This document shows, piece after piece, positions 23,750-34,570 of a stretch of DNA of 64,000 nucleotides. The stretch comes from Larix kaempferi (taxonomy: Eukaryota; Streptophyta; Pinopsida; Pinales; Pinaceae). Position numbers and translations under genes: made by a program. The notes beneath the pieces were generated by a model. It saw only the letters and a list, made by a program, of their open reading frames with translations, did no database searches and was not told where the DNA came from. The stretch lies in assembly GCA_027924585.1 (NCBI GenBank), contig BSBM01000440.1:9046001-9110000 (forward strand), written 5' to 3'. Every line of letters starts with the position of its first letter. Position 1 is the stretch's first letter.

Positions 23750-24989
23750 AGACCGTATATCTTCACCTACAAAAGGACTACAACATTTGTTCCAGCAACA
23801 AAGACATCTATTGAAGATATTGAAGATATTGAAGTTCCCAGGATCTGGGATGAAGAAATGGAATGCCATGATCCATCGATCATGAAGAATGATGTTTGGG
23901 ATGCGATCCCAAGATCTAAAGGGAAGTCTGTTGTGACTTCCAAATAGAACTTTCAGATCAAGCATGTTGCAGATGGCAGCATAGAGAAATATAAAAGTGA
24001 TGAAATAGAAGATACACCAGATGGATTCAAGACAACTTTCTTGAATGGTGTAGTTGAAGAAGAAGCAGCCACTTGGTTCTAAGACACATGATAGGAAATC
24101 ATATATGTGCAGAACTTGGTATGGTGAAGATAGATTGATTGTCGACATGCAGCGGAAGCTTACTACCGAGTTTGAGATCAAGAACTTGGGGATGATGCAC
24201 TATTTGTTTTTGGCATGTGGCAGAGTGATGGAATCTTCCTTGGACAAGGGAAGTCTGCAGTAGAGATCCTGAAGAGGTTCGGGATGATGGATTGCAAGGC
24301 CATGGCCACACCTATGGCATCAAATCTGAAGCTTCTATGTGATGCTTCATCTGAGCCGGTTGATGTCTCTTTGTATCATCAGATGATTAGGTCCTTGATG
24401 TACCTGACGAACATGAGACCAGACATTTGCTTTGCTGGTGAACAACTTGAGCCAGTTCCTGACGGATCCTAGGAGTGTTCACCTAGTTGCTGTAAAGCAT
24501 GTTCTGAGGTACCTGAAGGGTACAGTGGATTATGGACTCAGGTATGAGGCGGATCAAAAGTTTAACCTACAGGGTTATGTTGATTCAGATTGGGCTGACA
24601 GTGCTGCAGATAGGAAGAGCACATCTGGGTGCTGCGCTGAGGCAGAGTATGTTGCAGCCTGTTCACCTAGTTGTGAGGCAGTATGGCTACGGAAGCTATT
24701 GTCTGAGTTATTTGATCTCCCATTGGAGGCTACTGGTATCTTCTGTGATAACCAGAGTTGTGTGAAGCTGTCCAAGAACCCAGTGTTTCATGACAGGTCG
24801 AAACACATAGAGATCAAATATCACTATATCAGGGATATGGTGCAGAGAGGAGCTGTGAAGCTTCTGTATGTTGCGACAGACGAGCAGATTGCAGATGTGC
24901 TGACGAAGCCACTAGCCAGAGTGAAGTTCGAGTACTTCAGAGAGAGGCTTGGCGTTCTTCAGATCGAGGACACTTCGAGGAAGAAGTGA
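23750..24989 (+). pseudogene. C1 pol remnant: RT fragments and RNase H
   Basis: Copia RT begins near 23870 (SIMKNDVWDAIPRSKGKSVV), then jumps to K-T-T-F-L-N-G-V-V-E-E-E, then from R-T-W-Y-G to L-I-V-D-M-Q-R-K-L. The part that carries the catalytic Y-V-D-D in copia RT is missing. Frameshifts lie near 24212 and 24445. RNase H follows from 24445 to 24989 and ends with the usual A-D-V-L-T-K-P-L. Between K-S-T-S-G-C-C and A-E-A-E-Y the roughly 20 residues normally present are deleted in frame. This cannot make active polymerase. The deleted-copy structure fits a trans-mobilised derivative. Confidence 0.85.
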
Positions 24990-25100
24990 TGGACACATTT
25001 GCTGAAGCCATTCCAAGCATGTTGGAAGGAGGATCCTTCACATGGCTGTGGATGTAAGCACTGGATAATGGGAATTAGGATGATGTTCTGGTTTCTGCTT

Positions 25101-25307
25101 GGATATGATCAGTTGGATCATTTATGTATGTACGCATCATGTTGGATGTTGGATATGATCAGTTGGATCATTTATGTATGTATGCATCATGTTGGATGCT
25201 GGATATGATCAGTTGGATCATTTATGTATGTATGCATCATGTTGGATGCTGGATATGATCAGTTGGATCATGTGTATGTATTTTGTATATGCATCATGTT
25301 GGATGCT
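25101..25307 (+). repeat. 50-bp tandem repeat in C1, four copies
   Basis: Units start GGATATGATCAGTTGGATCA at 25101, 25151, 25201 and 25251. The first three are 50 bases exactly and almost identical; the last is longer and diverged. A degenerate tail of GATCAGGTGGATC words continues to about 25480. Confidence 0.92.
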
Positions 25308-25487
25308 TGGACCATGTATCTGTATATGTATCAGGTGGATACATTGTATGATCAGGTGGATCATGTATGGTGATATGTATCATGTATCAGGTGGATACAT
25401 TGTATGATCAGGAGGATCATGTATGATGATATGTATCAGGTAGATACTTGGTATGCATTAGGTGGATGCATTGATGATCAGGTGGAT

Positions 25488-25690
25488 CATGCAGCAGGAT
25501 GTTGCAGTGATGATCAGGATGATCATGGATGATGAGCTTCAGGATGTTGCTCCAGATGACATGCAGCAGGACGTTGTAGTGATGATGATCAGGATGATCA
25601 TGGATGATGAGCTTCAAGATGTTTCTCTAGATGACATGCAGCAGGACGTTGCAGTGATGATGATCAGGACTATCATGAGTACATCAGGAT
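25488..25690 (+). repeat. 75-bp tandem repeat in C1, about three copies
   Basis: ATGCAGCAGGAYGTTG starts recur near 25488, 25561 and 25636, each followed by GTGATGATGATCAGGATGATC. Dense in the palindromic word GATC. Confidence 0.8.
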
Positions 25691-25756
25691 GATGTATGGT
25701 GAGTATCAGGTTGATACTCTATGGCCGTGGATCAGGTTGTGCAGATGAGCATGTCT

Positions 25757-26290
25757 GGGAGATCCTATAGGTCGGAGTTGTGTACCCGTAACAGCCTGGG
25801 ATGCTCTTTCGAGACATTGCTCTGGGAGGACATGTAATTTGTGCCCTGGGAGATTTCAGGCCAGAGTTGTGTACCCGTAACATCCTGAGATGCTCTTGCA
25901 AGGTTTTGTCCTATGGCATGTAATTTGGGCCCTGGGAGATTTCAGGTCGGAGTTGTGTACCCGTAACATCCTGAGATGCTCTTTCGAGGTTTTGCCATGA
26001 CCACACGTAATTTGTGCCCTGGGAGATTTCAGGTCGGAGTTGTGTACCCGTAACATCCTGAGATGCTCTTGCTAGGTTTTGTGGTGGACCACATGTAATT
26101 TGTGCCCTGGGAGATTTCGGTTCGGAGTTGTGTACCCGTAACATCCTGAGATGCTCTTTCGAGGTTTTGTGGTGGGGTCACATGTAATAGCGCCCTGGGA
26201 GATCCTACAGGTCGGAGTTGTGTACCCGTAACATCCTGGGATGCTCTTTTGAGGTTTTGTGACGCACGTAATGAGTCCTGAGGATTCCAC
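25757..26290 (+). repeat. 88-bp tandem repeat in C1, six copies
   Basis: GTCGGAGTTGTGTACCCGTA and variants occur near 25771, 25857, 25946, 26033, 26121 and 26211, spacing 86-90 bases, each followed by ACATCCTGAGATGCTCTTTC. The array ends about 220 bases before the polypurine tract, in the 3' untranslated region. Minus-strand ORFs here are repeat shadows. Confidence 0.9.
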
Positions 26291-26511
26291 AGTATGGCTA
26301 GTGATGATGAAGACCTACAGATGGCGGGCCTACATCCAGTATGAAAAAGGACTGGCTCTGTAGAAATTCCTATGACGAGTAGAGTCAGAGATTGATTGAG
26401 ATAGCAGTAGCAGTGACGATGATGATGACTCGATGACGATTATGCAGTGACGATGATCCAGAGAAGATGACTTGTGCTAGAAGAACTGTGCTGAGAAATA
26501 CCTTCCTAGTT

Positions 26512-26520
26512 AAGAGGGAG
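26512..26520 (+). other. C1 polypurine tract
   Basis: AAGAGGGAG directly against the 3' LTR, the priming site for plus-strand DNA synthesis. Confidence 0.85.
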
Positions 26521-27149
26521 TGTTGATGTATATGTAACTTCGGAATGTATTTCACATATATGTATATTGTATTCCTATAGAGATGTTATTATTCCTCTAT
26601 ACGGAAGTGTCGTAACTTATACTTGATGGATTATTAGACCACCTTGTTTGGGGTCGGCCCTGTATAAGTCATGTGGGTCAAAGGGTTATTAGACCACCCT
26701 ATTGGGGGTCGGCCATGTGGGTCAAAGGGTTATTAGACCACCCTATTGGGGGTCGGCCCAGTCAGCATTATGTTATGTGGTTAAGTTCGAGCCTACATGA
26801 GTTAGGTAAAAAGGCAAGTCAAGTCAAGTATAAATAGAGTGCGGGAGGCACTCTATTTACTCACTCACTTCTCACACATGCACTCAAGGAGGAGTGGCGC
26901 ACTTATGGAGGAGGAGGATCTGCTGCTAGGTTATGGCTATCTCTCTTGGTTGGTTGTATCATTGCTATATCTATCTATGAGGAAGTTATTGGGGTTTTTC
27001 ACCTTTATGGTTTTCCCCAAGTAAATCTTTGTGTCTCTTGTGTGCTTTCATTATTGTCTCCATGATTGATATGCTATAGATATGCTGTACATGTTGTTCT
27101 CTCAGTTAAGATCCTAGATCAAATTGAAGTAAATTCTGAAAATTTAACA
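26521..27149 (+). repeat. C1 3' LTR (629 bp)
   Basis: Same length as the 5' LTR with 9 substitutions and no indels by eye. Preceded by the polypurine tract. Confidence 0.95.
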
Positions 27150-27154
27150 CATTT
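27150..27154. repeat. C1 target-site duplication, right copy (CATTT)
   Basis: CATTT directly after the LTR end at 27149; identical to 19977-19981. Confidence 0.92.
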
Positions 27155-28348
27155 CTAGGATAATCATATCCCAGGTATTGTTTGAATTAGATGATAGCGT
27201 CCAAGTCCAACTTACATCCATTCTCTAATAACAGTATAAATAATTGGCCTAAACATGTGTTTGTATACTCAGGTTTTTTATGAGCCATGTGAATAGCAAA
27301 GCGTTAACCAAACCTCTTTTACCCAATATTGACCCACTGCCAGCAGGCCTGTTCAGTACCCTGGCGGGTTTATCTTGGTACCATGCAAGCATAGCCCCGC
27401 TGCTAGCGAGCCTATTCAGTACCCCTACGGGTTTACTTGAATTTACCGAGCTTCCTTGTTTAAGGATTTACTTAGCATGGACCCGCTGCCAGGGAGCCTA
27501 TTCAGTACACCGGCGGGTTTGATTCGTATAATTATATTTTTAGTAAGGAAGCTGGTTGGCACTAGAGTGTGTTAAGCCTGTTAAACACATAATTCAAAAT
27601 TTTAGCACAAACCTTATGAGTAACTTTATTTATAATGGCCCAAATTATAGATCACATCAAAAGACAATAACCTAAAATTGTTCTTTGATATCTCAGTCTA
27701 TCTTCTTCATAAAAAGGTCAGTAATGTTCCCCACAAAATAGAAAATATCACTCACTTTTTGGGCTATCTTTTAAAAGTGCTTAAGAGACAAGTTTTAATA
27801 ATGAGTCTAGGATGAGCTAGTAGTCCATAGGTGTAAGATAGAGATTTTGAAGATCATAGTAATTAAAGGGGATCTTAAGCAAATGTTCTAATGAAAAATC
27901 AGAAATGTACATGTCTGAATCAAATAGCATATACAGAATCATAAAAGAAAAGTGGCCAAAAATGATATCAGGAATGCTTTAGTTTCATTATAAATTTTCA
28001 ATTCTCAACAATAATCGAAAGAGAAGGGGAACTATAATTATTTCTTTTTAGAGCACTTCCGTTTTTGGATAATATAGCATGAGATGATTATATTTAGTTC
28101 TTGAAATCAAACTGCAAAACCACTTGTTAGATGATTCAATTTTATTCAAAACAAAAACAAAAGAAAAAGTCATATGAAATTTAAGAAAAAGGGAAAAAGA
28201 GTCTTCCTATTTTATTTTACAAAATTTCATAAGTTGATCATAAAAATGAATTTCCTGTAAAGAATGCAATCGGTTATTAGAAATGACTCTTATTATTGAA
28301 AAACAAAAATATATTTACATATATACAAAGGAAGATAACCATAATTAT
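27155..28348 (-). other. G4 non-coding region after integrase, right of C1
   Basis: AT-rich sequence between the integrase stop and the copia insertion. It contains the three GC-rich hairpin repeats listed separately and otherwise no ORF or known motif. Confidence 0.6.
27330..27520. repeat. Three GC-rich hairpin-forming repeats in G4
   Basis: Copies at about 27331-27371, 27394-27434 and 27480-27520, each starting CCCRCTGCYAG, with GCCTRTTCAGTACMC in the middle and ending CGGGTTT. In the third copy ACCCGC (27481-27486) can pair with GCGGGT (27513-27518). They stand out against the AT-rich surroundings. Confidence 0.65.
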
Positions 28349-29086
28349 TCAAGAACTAGGAGAAGGAGGAATGACTTCCTCTTCTACCAACTCCATTTCT
28401 TCTTGTCGTAAGGCATTTTGCACAAAATCTTGTTTAGATATTGGTTGATGATAAAGTATAAGTCTATGTCCATTTACAACAAAATAAATTTGAGAATCAT
28501 CAATTGTCTTAATTTTAACGGATCCATTATCAAAAGCTGTAACAATTTCATATGGACCCATCCAACGAGTAGTTAATTTACCTTTAAAGTTTTTGTACCT
28601 TGAATCGAAAAGTAATGCCCAGTCTCCAGTTTTGAATTCCTTTTGTTTAATGTATCTATCATGCCACTTCTTGCGTTTGTTTTGTATTAATATTGTGCAT
28701 TGAATAGCATCTTGCCTAATTTCGTCTAATTCATTTATTTGAAGGATTCGTTGTCTTTGTGCTTCTTCTAGATTCATCCCTAATTGTGCAGCCATATGAA
28801 AGGTTTTGACTTGAAATTCAATAAGTACAAGAAATTGTTTACCATAAATGAGTTCATAAGGTGTGTGGCTAGTGGTGTTCCTCCAATTTATTTTGTAATC
28901 CCACAAGGCTTCTGGGAGCCTATCTGCCCAGTCTTTGTGGTGTAACTGAATAGTCTTAGTCAGGATAGCTTCTAATACTTTGTTAGTGGATTCTACCTGA
29001 ACATTGGCTTGTAGGTGATATGGTGAAGATTTACAATACCTAATACCATATTTGTCAGTAAGCTCTTTCATTAATTTGGAGGTAAA
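28349..29086 (-). pseudogene. G4 integrase, C-terminal half
   Basis: ORF of 240 aa following an in-frame stop at about 29084-29086 right after the L-T-D-Q-G-S motif. It continues the integrase core: P-Y-H-L-Q-A-N-V-Q-V-E-S-T-N-K-V-L-E holds the third catalytic acid (Glu; the usual N-G-Q has become N-V-Q). The C-terminal domain has G-D-W-A-L-L-F-D-S-R and G-P-Y-E-I-V-T-A-F motifs. There is no chromodomain, in line with the Athila/Tat branch. The tail ends in a Ser/Pro motif at 28349. The integrase would insert element DNA into nuclear chromatin. Confidence 0.85.
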
Positions 29087-30649
29087 CTAAGACCCTTGAT
29101 CGGTTAAAATTTCCCTAGTTACACCAAATCGAGTAAATATTTCTTCATATATGAATTCTACCACATATTTCTCTATGGCTCGGAATAACGCTTTGGCTTC
29201 TACCCACTTGGTGACATAATCTATACAGACTAGAATGTAATTCTTCTTGTGAGACATAGGGGAAATTGGCCCAACAAAATCTAGAGCCCATTTTTCAAAT
29301 AGTTCAATCATAACTTGGGGTTGCAAAGGCATCTCGTTGGATGGCGTAGGTCTACCCATTCTTTGGCAACTTTCACACCCCTTGACATACTTGGAAGCAT
29401 CTTTGAAAATGTTTGGCCAATAATACCCAGAGTGCAACACTTTGTATGTTGTTCTCTTATCAGAAAAATGCCTGCCACAAGATCCACCATGACATGCATG
29501 TAGGATTTCTTCCATCTCATCCTCCCGTACACATCGTCTAATAATAAGGTTAGGACCAATACGAAAGAGATAATTATTCACCCAAGAATAGTTGGAACTC
29601 TGAACTATGATCCTACGTTTTTTGGGTGGGGAGAGATGGTTTGCTAGCTTTCCAGTTGATAAATAATTGGCTATGTCTACAAACCATGGGGTTTGAACAG
29701 ACAAAATGAACAAATGTTCATCTGGGAAGCTATCATCGATAGGACTAGCATTATCGTCATTTTGAATTCGAGAGAGAAAATCAGCGACCACATTTTCTCG
29801 ACCAGGACGATCAACAATGGTGATGTTAAATTCTTGTAACAAGAGAATCCACCGAGTTACTCTGTCATTGGTGATAGGTTTATTCATTAAAACCCTGATG
29901 GCAGAGTGGTCAGTGTGTATAAAAATCTCATAGCCTATGATATAATGATGAAACTTGTTGATGGCGTAGACTACTGCTAGAAACTCTTTTTCAGCAACAG
30001 TATATTTCAATTCTGCAGGAGTCATATTTTTACTAACAAAGTAAATGGCATGTGATGTTTGTCCCTCTTTTTGACCTGAGACTTCCCCTATAGCTATGTC
30101 GGAGGCATCAATGGATATATGGAAAGGAAGGGACCAATTTGGGCCCCTAAGTATTGGTGCCACTGATAGATTTGCCTTCAAGGTTTCGAAGGCATGTTGA
30201 CATGGTTCAGTCCATTGAAATTCTGTGTCCTTCATGACTAGGTTGAACATAGGTGCGGCTATCTTAGTTAAATTTTCAATAAAATGTCTATAATATCCTG
30301 CATGGCCAAGAAAACTTCTTACTTCCTTTGGAGTCTTTGGAGGAGGAAGATTAACAATTATATCTATCTTGGCAGGATCCACCTTAATACCTTGAAGGGA
30401 GACATGATGTCCCAAAACTATGCCTTCAGTTAGTAACATTTTACATTTTTCATGACTAAGAGCTAAGTTCTTTTTTTGGAATCGAATAAGAACTGTTTCA
30501 AGGTTATCAAGGGCTTCTTGGAAGGTATTACCATAAACTGTAAAATCATCCATATAAACTGCTACACAGTCGTGTATAAGGTCGGAAAAGATTCCTAGAA
30601 CTGGCTGTTTGAAAGTAGCAGGTGCATTACATAGGCCAAACGACAACAC
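29087..30649 (-). pseudogene. G4 pol: RT C-terminal part, RNase H, integrase N-terminal part
   Basis: 520-aa open frame. Residues 1-40 hold the RT palm with Y-M-D-D at 32-35 (catalytic Asp pair intact). The thumb/connection follows, then RNase H from about residue 175 (FHISIDASDIAIG, the A-E-K-E-F-L-A-V-V helix, H-T-D-H-S-A-I). From about 390 the integrase zinc domain H-x3-H-x30-C-x2-C is seen (HACHGGSCGRHF ... CESC), then W-A-L-D-F-V-G (first Asp) and L-T-D-Q-G-S (second Asp) before the stop. The first residue is not a true start; the frame continues upstream in another phase. Confidence 0.9.
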
Positions 30650-31082
30650 TCGATAGGCATATGTCCCCCAAGAACAAGTGAAGGTTGTCTTTTCTTGATC
30701 CTCAGGTGCTATTACTATTTGATTGTATCCACTATACCCATAAAGGAATGAAAAATATTGTTTCCTGATAATGTATCTAACACCTGATCGATGAAAGGCA
30801 ATGGGAAGTAGTCCTTAAGAGTGGCCTTGTTCAGTTCTCAAAAGTCAACACAGATACGCCATTTACCTGTGACTTTATTTGGAACTACCACCAGAGGAGA
30901 CACCCATTTACTATTGGAAATTGGGTAAATGAAACCGGCGTTAAGGAGTTTCTGTAATTCATCTTTTACTATATCCTTTAGGGATGGATTCATTCTTCTC
31001 TAAGCTGCCTAATAGGAGGAATGTTCGAGGCTGTGTAAATATGGTGGATATAGGTATCTGGGTGTATACCTTTCATATCGGA
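30650..31082 (-). pseudogene. G4 RT, N-terminal fingers (frameshifted)
   Basis: Links the protease ORF to the 520-aa ORF. On the minus strand, pieces in different frames give D-M-K-G-I-H-P-D, then P-I-S-N-S-K-W-V-S-P-L-V-V-V-P-N-K and W-R-I-C-V-D-F, the conserved RT fingers. At least two frameshifts or stops occur. It is a direct continuation of the G4 polyprotein. Confidence 0.75.
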
Positions 31083-32046
31083 TTATTCCCATGCAAATGG
31101 TCCAACTTGACTCTTGAGAAATTTTAGTAATTGTTTTTGCCGACTCTCATCTAAACTTGCATTTATATGTAGAAATTTTTCGGTACTAACCTTGCACGGT
31201 ATGGTATAGGATCCTAGGTGTTCTTCGATTGCGAAGACACAGGGCGTACTCGTAAATGTTGAGATGCTCATGTTTTCTTCGAATTCATCTCCAAAGATTT
31301 GGTCAAGTTGGGAGAAAGACTGAGGAAAGTCTACACATGTTGTGGAAGAGATAAATTGATTCAACACATTCTTGGTATTTTGCTCTTGAAGTGCCTGAGA
31401 GAAATCACTAACAAGGAAAAGTTCTTCCAAGTTCTCATCTCCAAAAGGACAATCTAACCAAAACAGGTTTTCAGTTACTGGCTGAGATGGTGGGTATAAA
31501 GCTAGTTTTCTTGTAGATAACCCATTAGAGATAATCATCTCTCCATCCCTACATCCTATAAATGCGTTGGCAATAGCCAACCAAGGTCTTCCCAAAATAA
31601 TGGGGTGACCTTTGGAAGGGTCTTTTGATTCTATGACCATGAAGTCCACGGGATATTCCCATGAATCTACTGATACAGTGATGTCATCTAAGATCCCAGT
31701 AGGTTGAACCATAGTGCGATCTGCTAATTCTAGCATCATTGGGGTAGGGCGGAGGAAGTGTCCTAAATTGAGAGTTTCTAAAGCTATGGTAGTCATTAGG
31801 TTGATAGCAACTCCTAGATCAATAAGTGTGTTTCCTATGGTGGTGCTATTGATGATAACAATCACCATAGGGTTCCCTAGGTTGGTTTGCTATGCAATCT
31901 GAAATTTCCCCTATTACATGAATCATCAGAGGGTATTTTTGTTTTCTCCCTGGTCTTTTAATACAGAGTTCCTTTATTACTTTACTATAGATTGGGATAT
32001 CCTTAATAGCTTGTAACAAAGGGATTTTAATACAAATATTTTTCAA
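31083..32046 (-). pseudogene. G4 protease region
   Basis: ORF 31083-31868 preceded in another frame by 31846-32046. The aspartic protease motif reads L-I-D-L-G-V-A-I-N-L-M. Athila elements typically have D-L-G-A-S-I-N-L-M, so the Asp is kept but the two following small residues have changed. Downstream I-I-L-G-R-P-W-L is the conserved flap-end motif of gypsy proteases. Upstream I-P-L-L-Q-A-I-K-D-I-P and V-I-K-E-L-C-I-K-R-P are the gag-protease linker common in Athila. The tail runs towards the RT linker. The protease would cleave the polyprotein in the virus-like particle. Confidence 0.85.
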
Positions 32047-34331
32047 TTCATTAATGATATCGTACTATGGATAAGTTATGGGTTTTTCTAGTACTAGATG
32101 CTCCGGATATGGAGGTGATTTTTCCATTGGAATTACTTCTTTATGTAGATGGTTGTGTGTTGAAGATTTAGAAATAACCACATCTTCAAGAATGGCATCA
32201 TTCAAAACTTCGGTAGGTATGTTTTCTTCTTCATTCTCTTCTTGGATAACAACTAATGACTTGGGCTAATCTTGCAGAATTCTTCCAGACTGCAGTTGAA
32301 TCTTGTGTATTGGTGTGGTTGAAATGGCATATGATGGAAGAGGTAACAACCCAATCCTATTAAGAGATTGGGTTGGGTTTTTATTAGGATTCGGTATCGG
32401 TTTTGCGGGTAACATTGTGGGTCTTGGAGGATTCATGTTCTAGAAATGGTGAGGTTGATTTGGGATAGGGGGTAATGAAGGAGGTGTAAATCCAGGAAAA
32501 ATTTGTTGAATATTAGGTGGGTAAGGATAGTTAGGCATAGGAGGATGTGGTTGAGCATAAGCTTGTCCTCTCCACCCATGTGTCCATTGTTGTTGTTGGG
32601 TATTCTGAGGTGGGTACTGTGAAAGCCAATTCTGCCAACCTGCAGTATTCCATTGTTGAGGGGGTTGATAAGGATAGTAATAGGGTGGAATTTATGATGG
32701 ATATTTATATGATGGTTGATCTATAGGTTTCCAACGCCTCCTAGATGATTCACCAAAGTTTCCACTCTTATACACAACTTGCAACCCCGATAATGATGGA
32801 CAATTATCACTTGGATGTTCTTCTGTACAAAGGTGACAAACTGAAACATTATTCAATGGACATTCTCATTGAGGATGTTTAGTTCTACACCGAGGACAAA
32901 AAACACTCATTGCTACACATTATTCATCTTGCCTCTTTTTAGCTTGTAGTGCATCTAGTTGAGAACCCATGGCTTCTAAGATATATGTTTTGAAGTTTTC
33001 CAATAGGTTTCCCAACTCTACCCTTGTAACTCCACTAGGACTGGATGTGTTCCCTTTCGGGTTCCTAGTATAAGATTATCTAAAGTGTCTTCCACCTTTC
33101 CCTCTGCTCCTAGAGTAATTCCTACATAGTTCACAAATATGTGCAAAAGGCTGATGAGAAATATCTCCTGCTGCCATGAGATTAAGGTTCTCTAAGAATT
33201 ATTCCGAGATTCCCTTGAGGAAGAGTGTTCTTACTGCATCTTCCTGAAGATCACTATATTTAGATTTATGTAACACATAGCTAAATATTTCGAGATAGTA
33301 TTCTAGGCTCTCATCTTCAAGTTATTGAATTTTAAAGATATAATTGAGAGAGTCCTTAGGTCTCCAGTAATCCTGACATTTCCGTAGGAATGCATTCTTC
33401 ATGTCTTCCCAAGTTCTAATACTAGACTCTCCTAATCCCATAAACCATCGAAGAGCAGAATCTTTTAATGTGGCAGGAAAGAGTTTCAGTTTTTGGCCAT
33501 CTTGTAGGTAATTATAACTTCTACACAAAATATCAAACTCGAATAAGAACGTATCTAGATCCTCACTACTCTTCCATAGAAGGTTGGTAGTGAGGAGAGA
33601 GGGATATTTTTCATAGTTACATCTTGTGAAGTGTCTAAGATAGGGAATCCAAAAGTACCTTCAGTCCTAACCTCTCCTTCTCGTTCATCTTGTCAGACAC
33701 GATCTTCATTTTCATTCTCCATAAAGATTCGATTACGAAAGTGAAAATAACTAGGTGGATCCGTTCTTGGTGAATATGGGATTCCCCAACATTTTGTTTC
33801 AAGAAGAGTATTCTTCTTTTTAGGAGGAGAATTATCAGCTACGTGAGTATCCAGTTTTGAAGGTCCTACTGTTGTTGTCTCAATCTACGAGATAACTATG
33901 TTTACAGAATTCTCAAAAAGAGCATCTACTTGTGCAGGATCGACAAAATCTACTAAGTTTGGACTATCTACTCTTGAAAAAGTAGTGTCTTTGGGTTTTT
34001 GGACTAATGGAGAGTTGGAGGGTTCTGAAGTTTTATCCTTTGGAGTTTCCTCTTGCCTATGTTCAATCTCAATGTGATCTTGAGGTTCCCATGGGATTTC
34101 TTGATGAATAGACTTTTCTAATGTCCTTATGGTTTCTCCTAATTGATTTCCAGAAAGGATTTCCTTTGCTTTCCAAGTGGGACTGTCCCCTTTAAGTGTC
34201 TTCCGATACCTTTCTGTCGAGTTAGTAGTTGGGGTGGCACGTCCCCCATATAGGTTAGTAGGAAGTTTAGTGGGAATTTTAGTTTTAATAAATCTACCTT
34301 GCGAGTCTCTATACCTATTCATGAAAAACAA
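32047..34331 (-). pseudogene. G4 gag (fragmented)
   Basis: From an ATG near 34331 (MFFMNRYRDSQGRFIK) the frame is open to a stop at 33885. After stops and frameshifts comes the gag core at 33322-33528 (YLQDGQKLKLFPATLKDSAL, then W-E-D-M-K-N-A-F-L), typical of Athila/Tat gag. Two cysteine clusters follow near 32800-32905 (CPRCRTKHP ... C-H-L-C-T-E-E-H ... C-P), then a Pro/Gln/Tyr-rich tail to about 32500. Several stops interrupt it. It would form the particle shell around element RNA. Confidence 0.8.
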
Positions 34332-34550
34332 ACTATAACTTAAATAAATTCTAACTTCATCACTACTACTGCTGGGTTTTGGGGATGCCTGTTATAATAG
34401 ATGCGTAGGTTCTTACCTCTTGTCTTACCTCTCCACCCGCCACCAGCCTATTTCTAAATTCCAAAATAAGAGAATTTCAAATCTATCCTAAAGTTTTTAA
34501 GTGAAAATACTATTTATCTATGACTGAATTCTACCTATTTATCTACAACT

Positions 34551-34567
34551 CCCCAACAGTGGCGCCA
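34551..34567 (-). other. G4 primer-binding site, tRNA-Asp-like
   Basis: Minus strand reads TGGCGCCACTGTTGGGG three bases inside the 5' LTR. It resembles the primer site complementary to the 3' end of plant tRNA-Asp used by Athila/Tat elements, with a few mismatches. It marks where minus-strand DNA synthesis would start. Confidence 0.8.
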
Positions 34568-34570
34568 AAA

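Larger units (their letters stand above)
19982..27149 (+). mobile_element. C1: young non-autonomous Ty1/copia element in G4
   Basis: 7168 bases with two 629-bp LTRs, TG...CA ends and a perfect target duplication CATTT (19977-19981 and 27150-27154). Primer site TGGTATCAGAGC (20611-20622) is complementary to initiator tRNA-Met, and a polypurine tract AAGAGGGAG (26512-26520) touches the 3' LTR. The LTRs differ at only 9 positions (about 1.4%, hand count). Inside, gag is not recognisable and pol has large deletions, so it must have moved with proteins from another element. Five tandem-repeat arrays fill much of the interior. Confidence 0.95.

Noticed and set aside
25757-26290. CRISPR-like array of repeats
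   Set aside because: Units are 86-90 bp without unique spacers, sit inside a copia element and belong to a plant genome; a plain tandem array fits better.
25417-26290. Several minus-strand ORFs of 60-77 codons with repeated motifs
   Set aside because: They are repeat shadows of the 75- and 88-bp arrays, on the strand opposite to C1.
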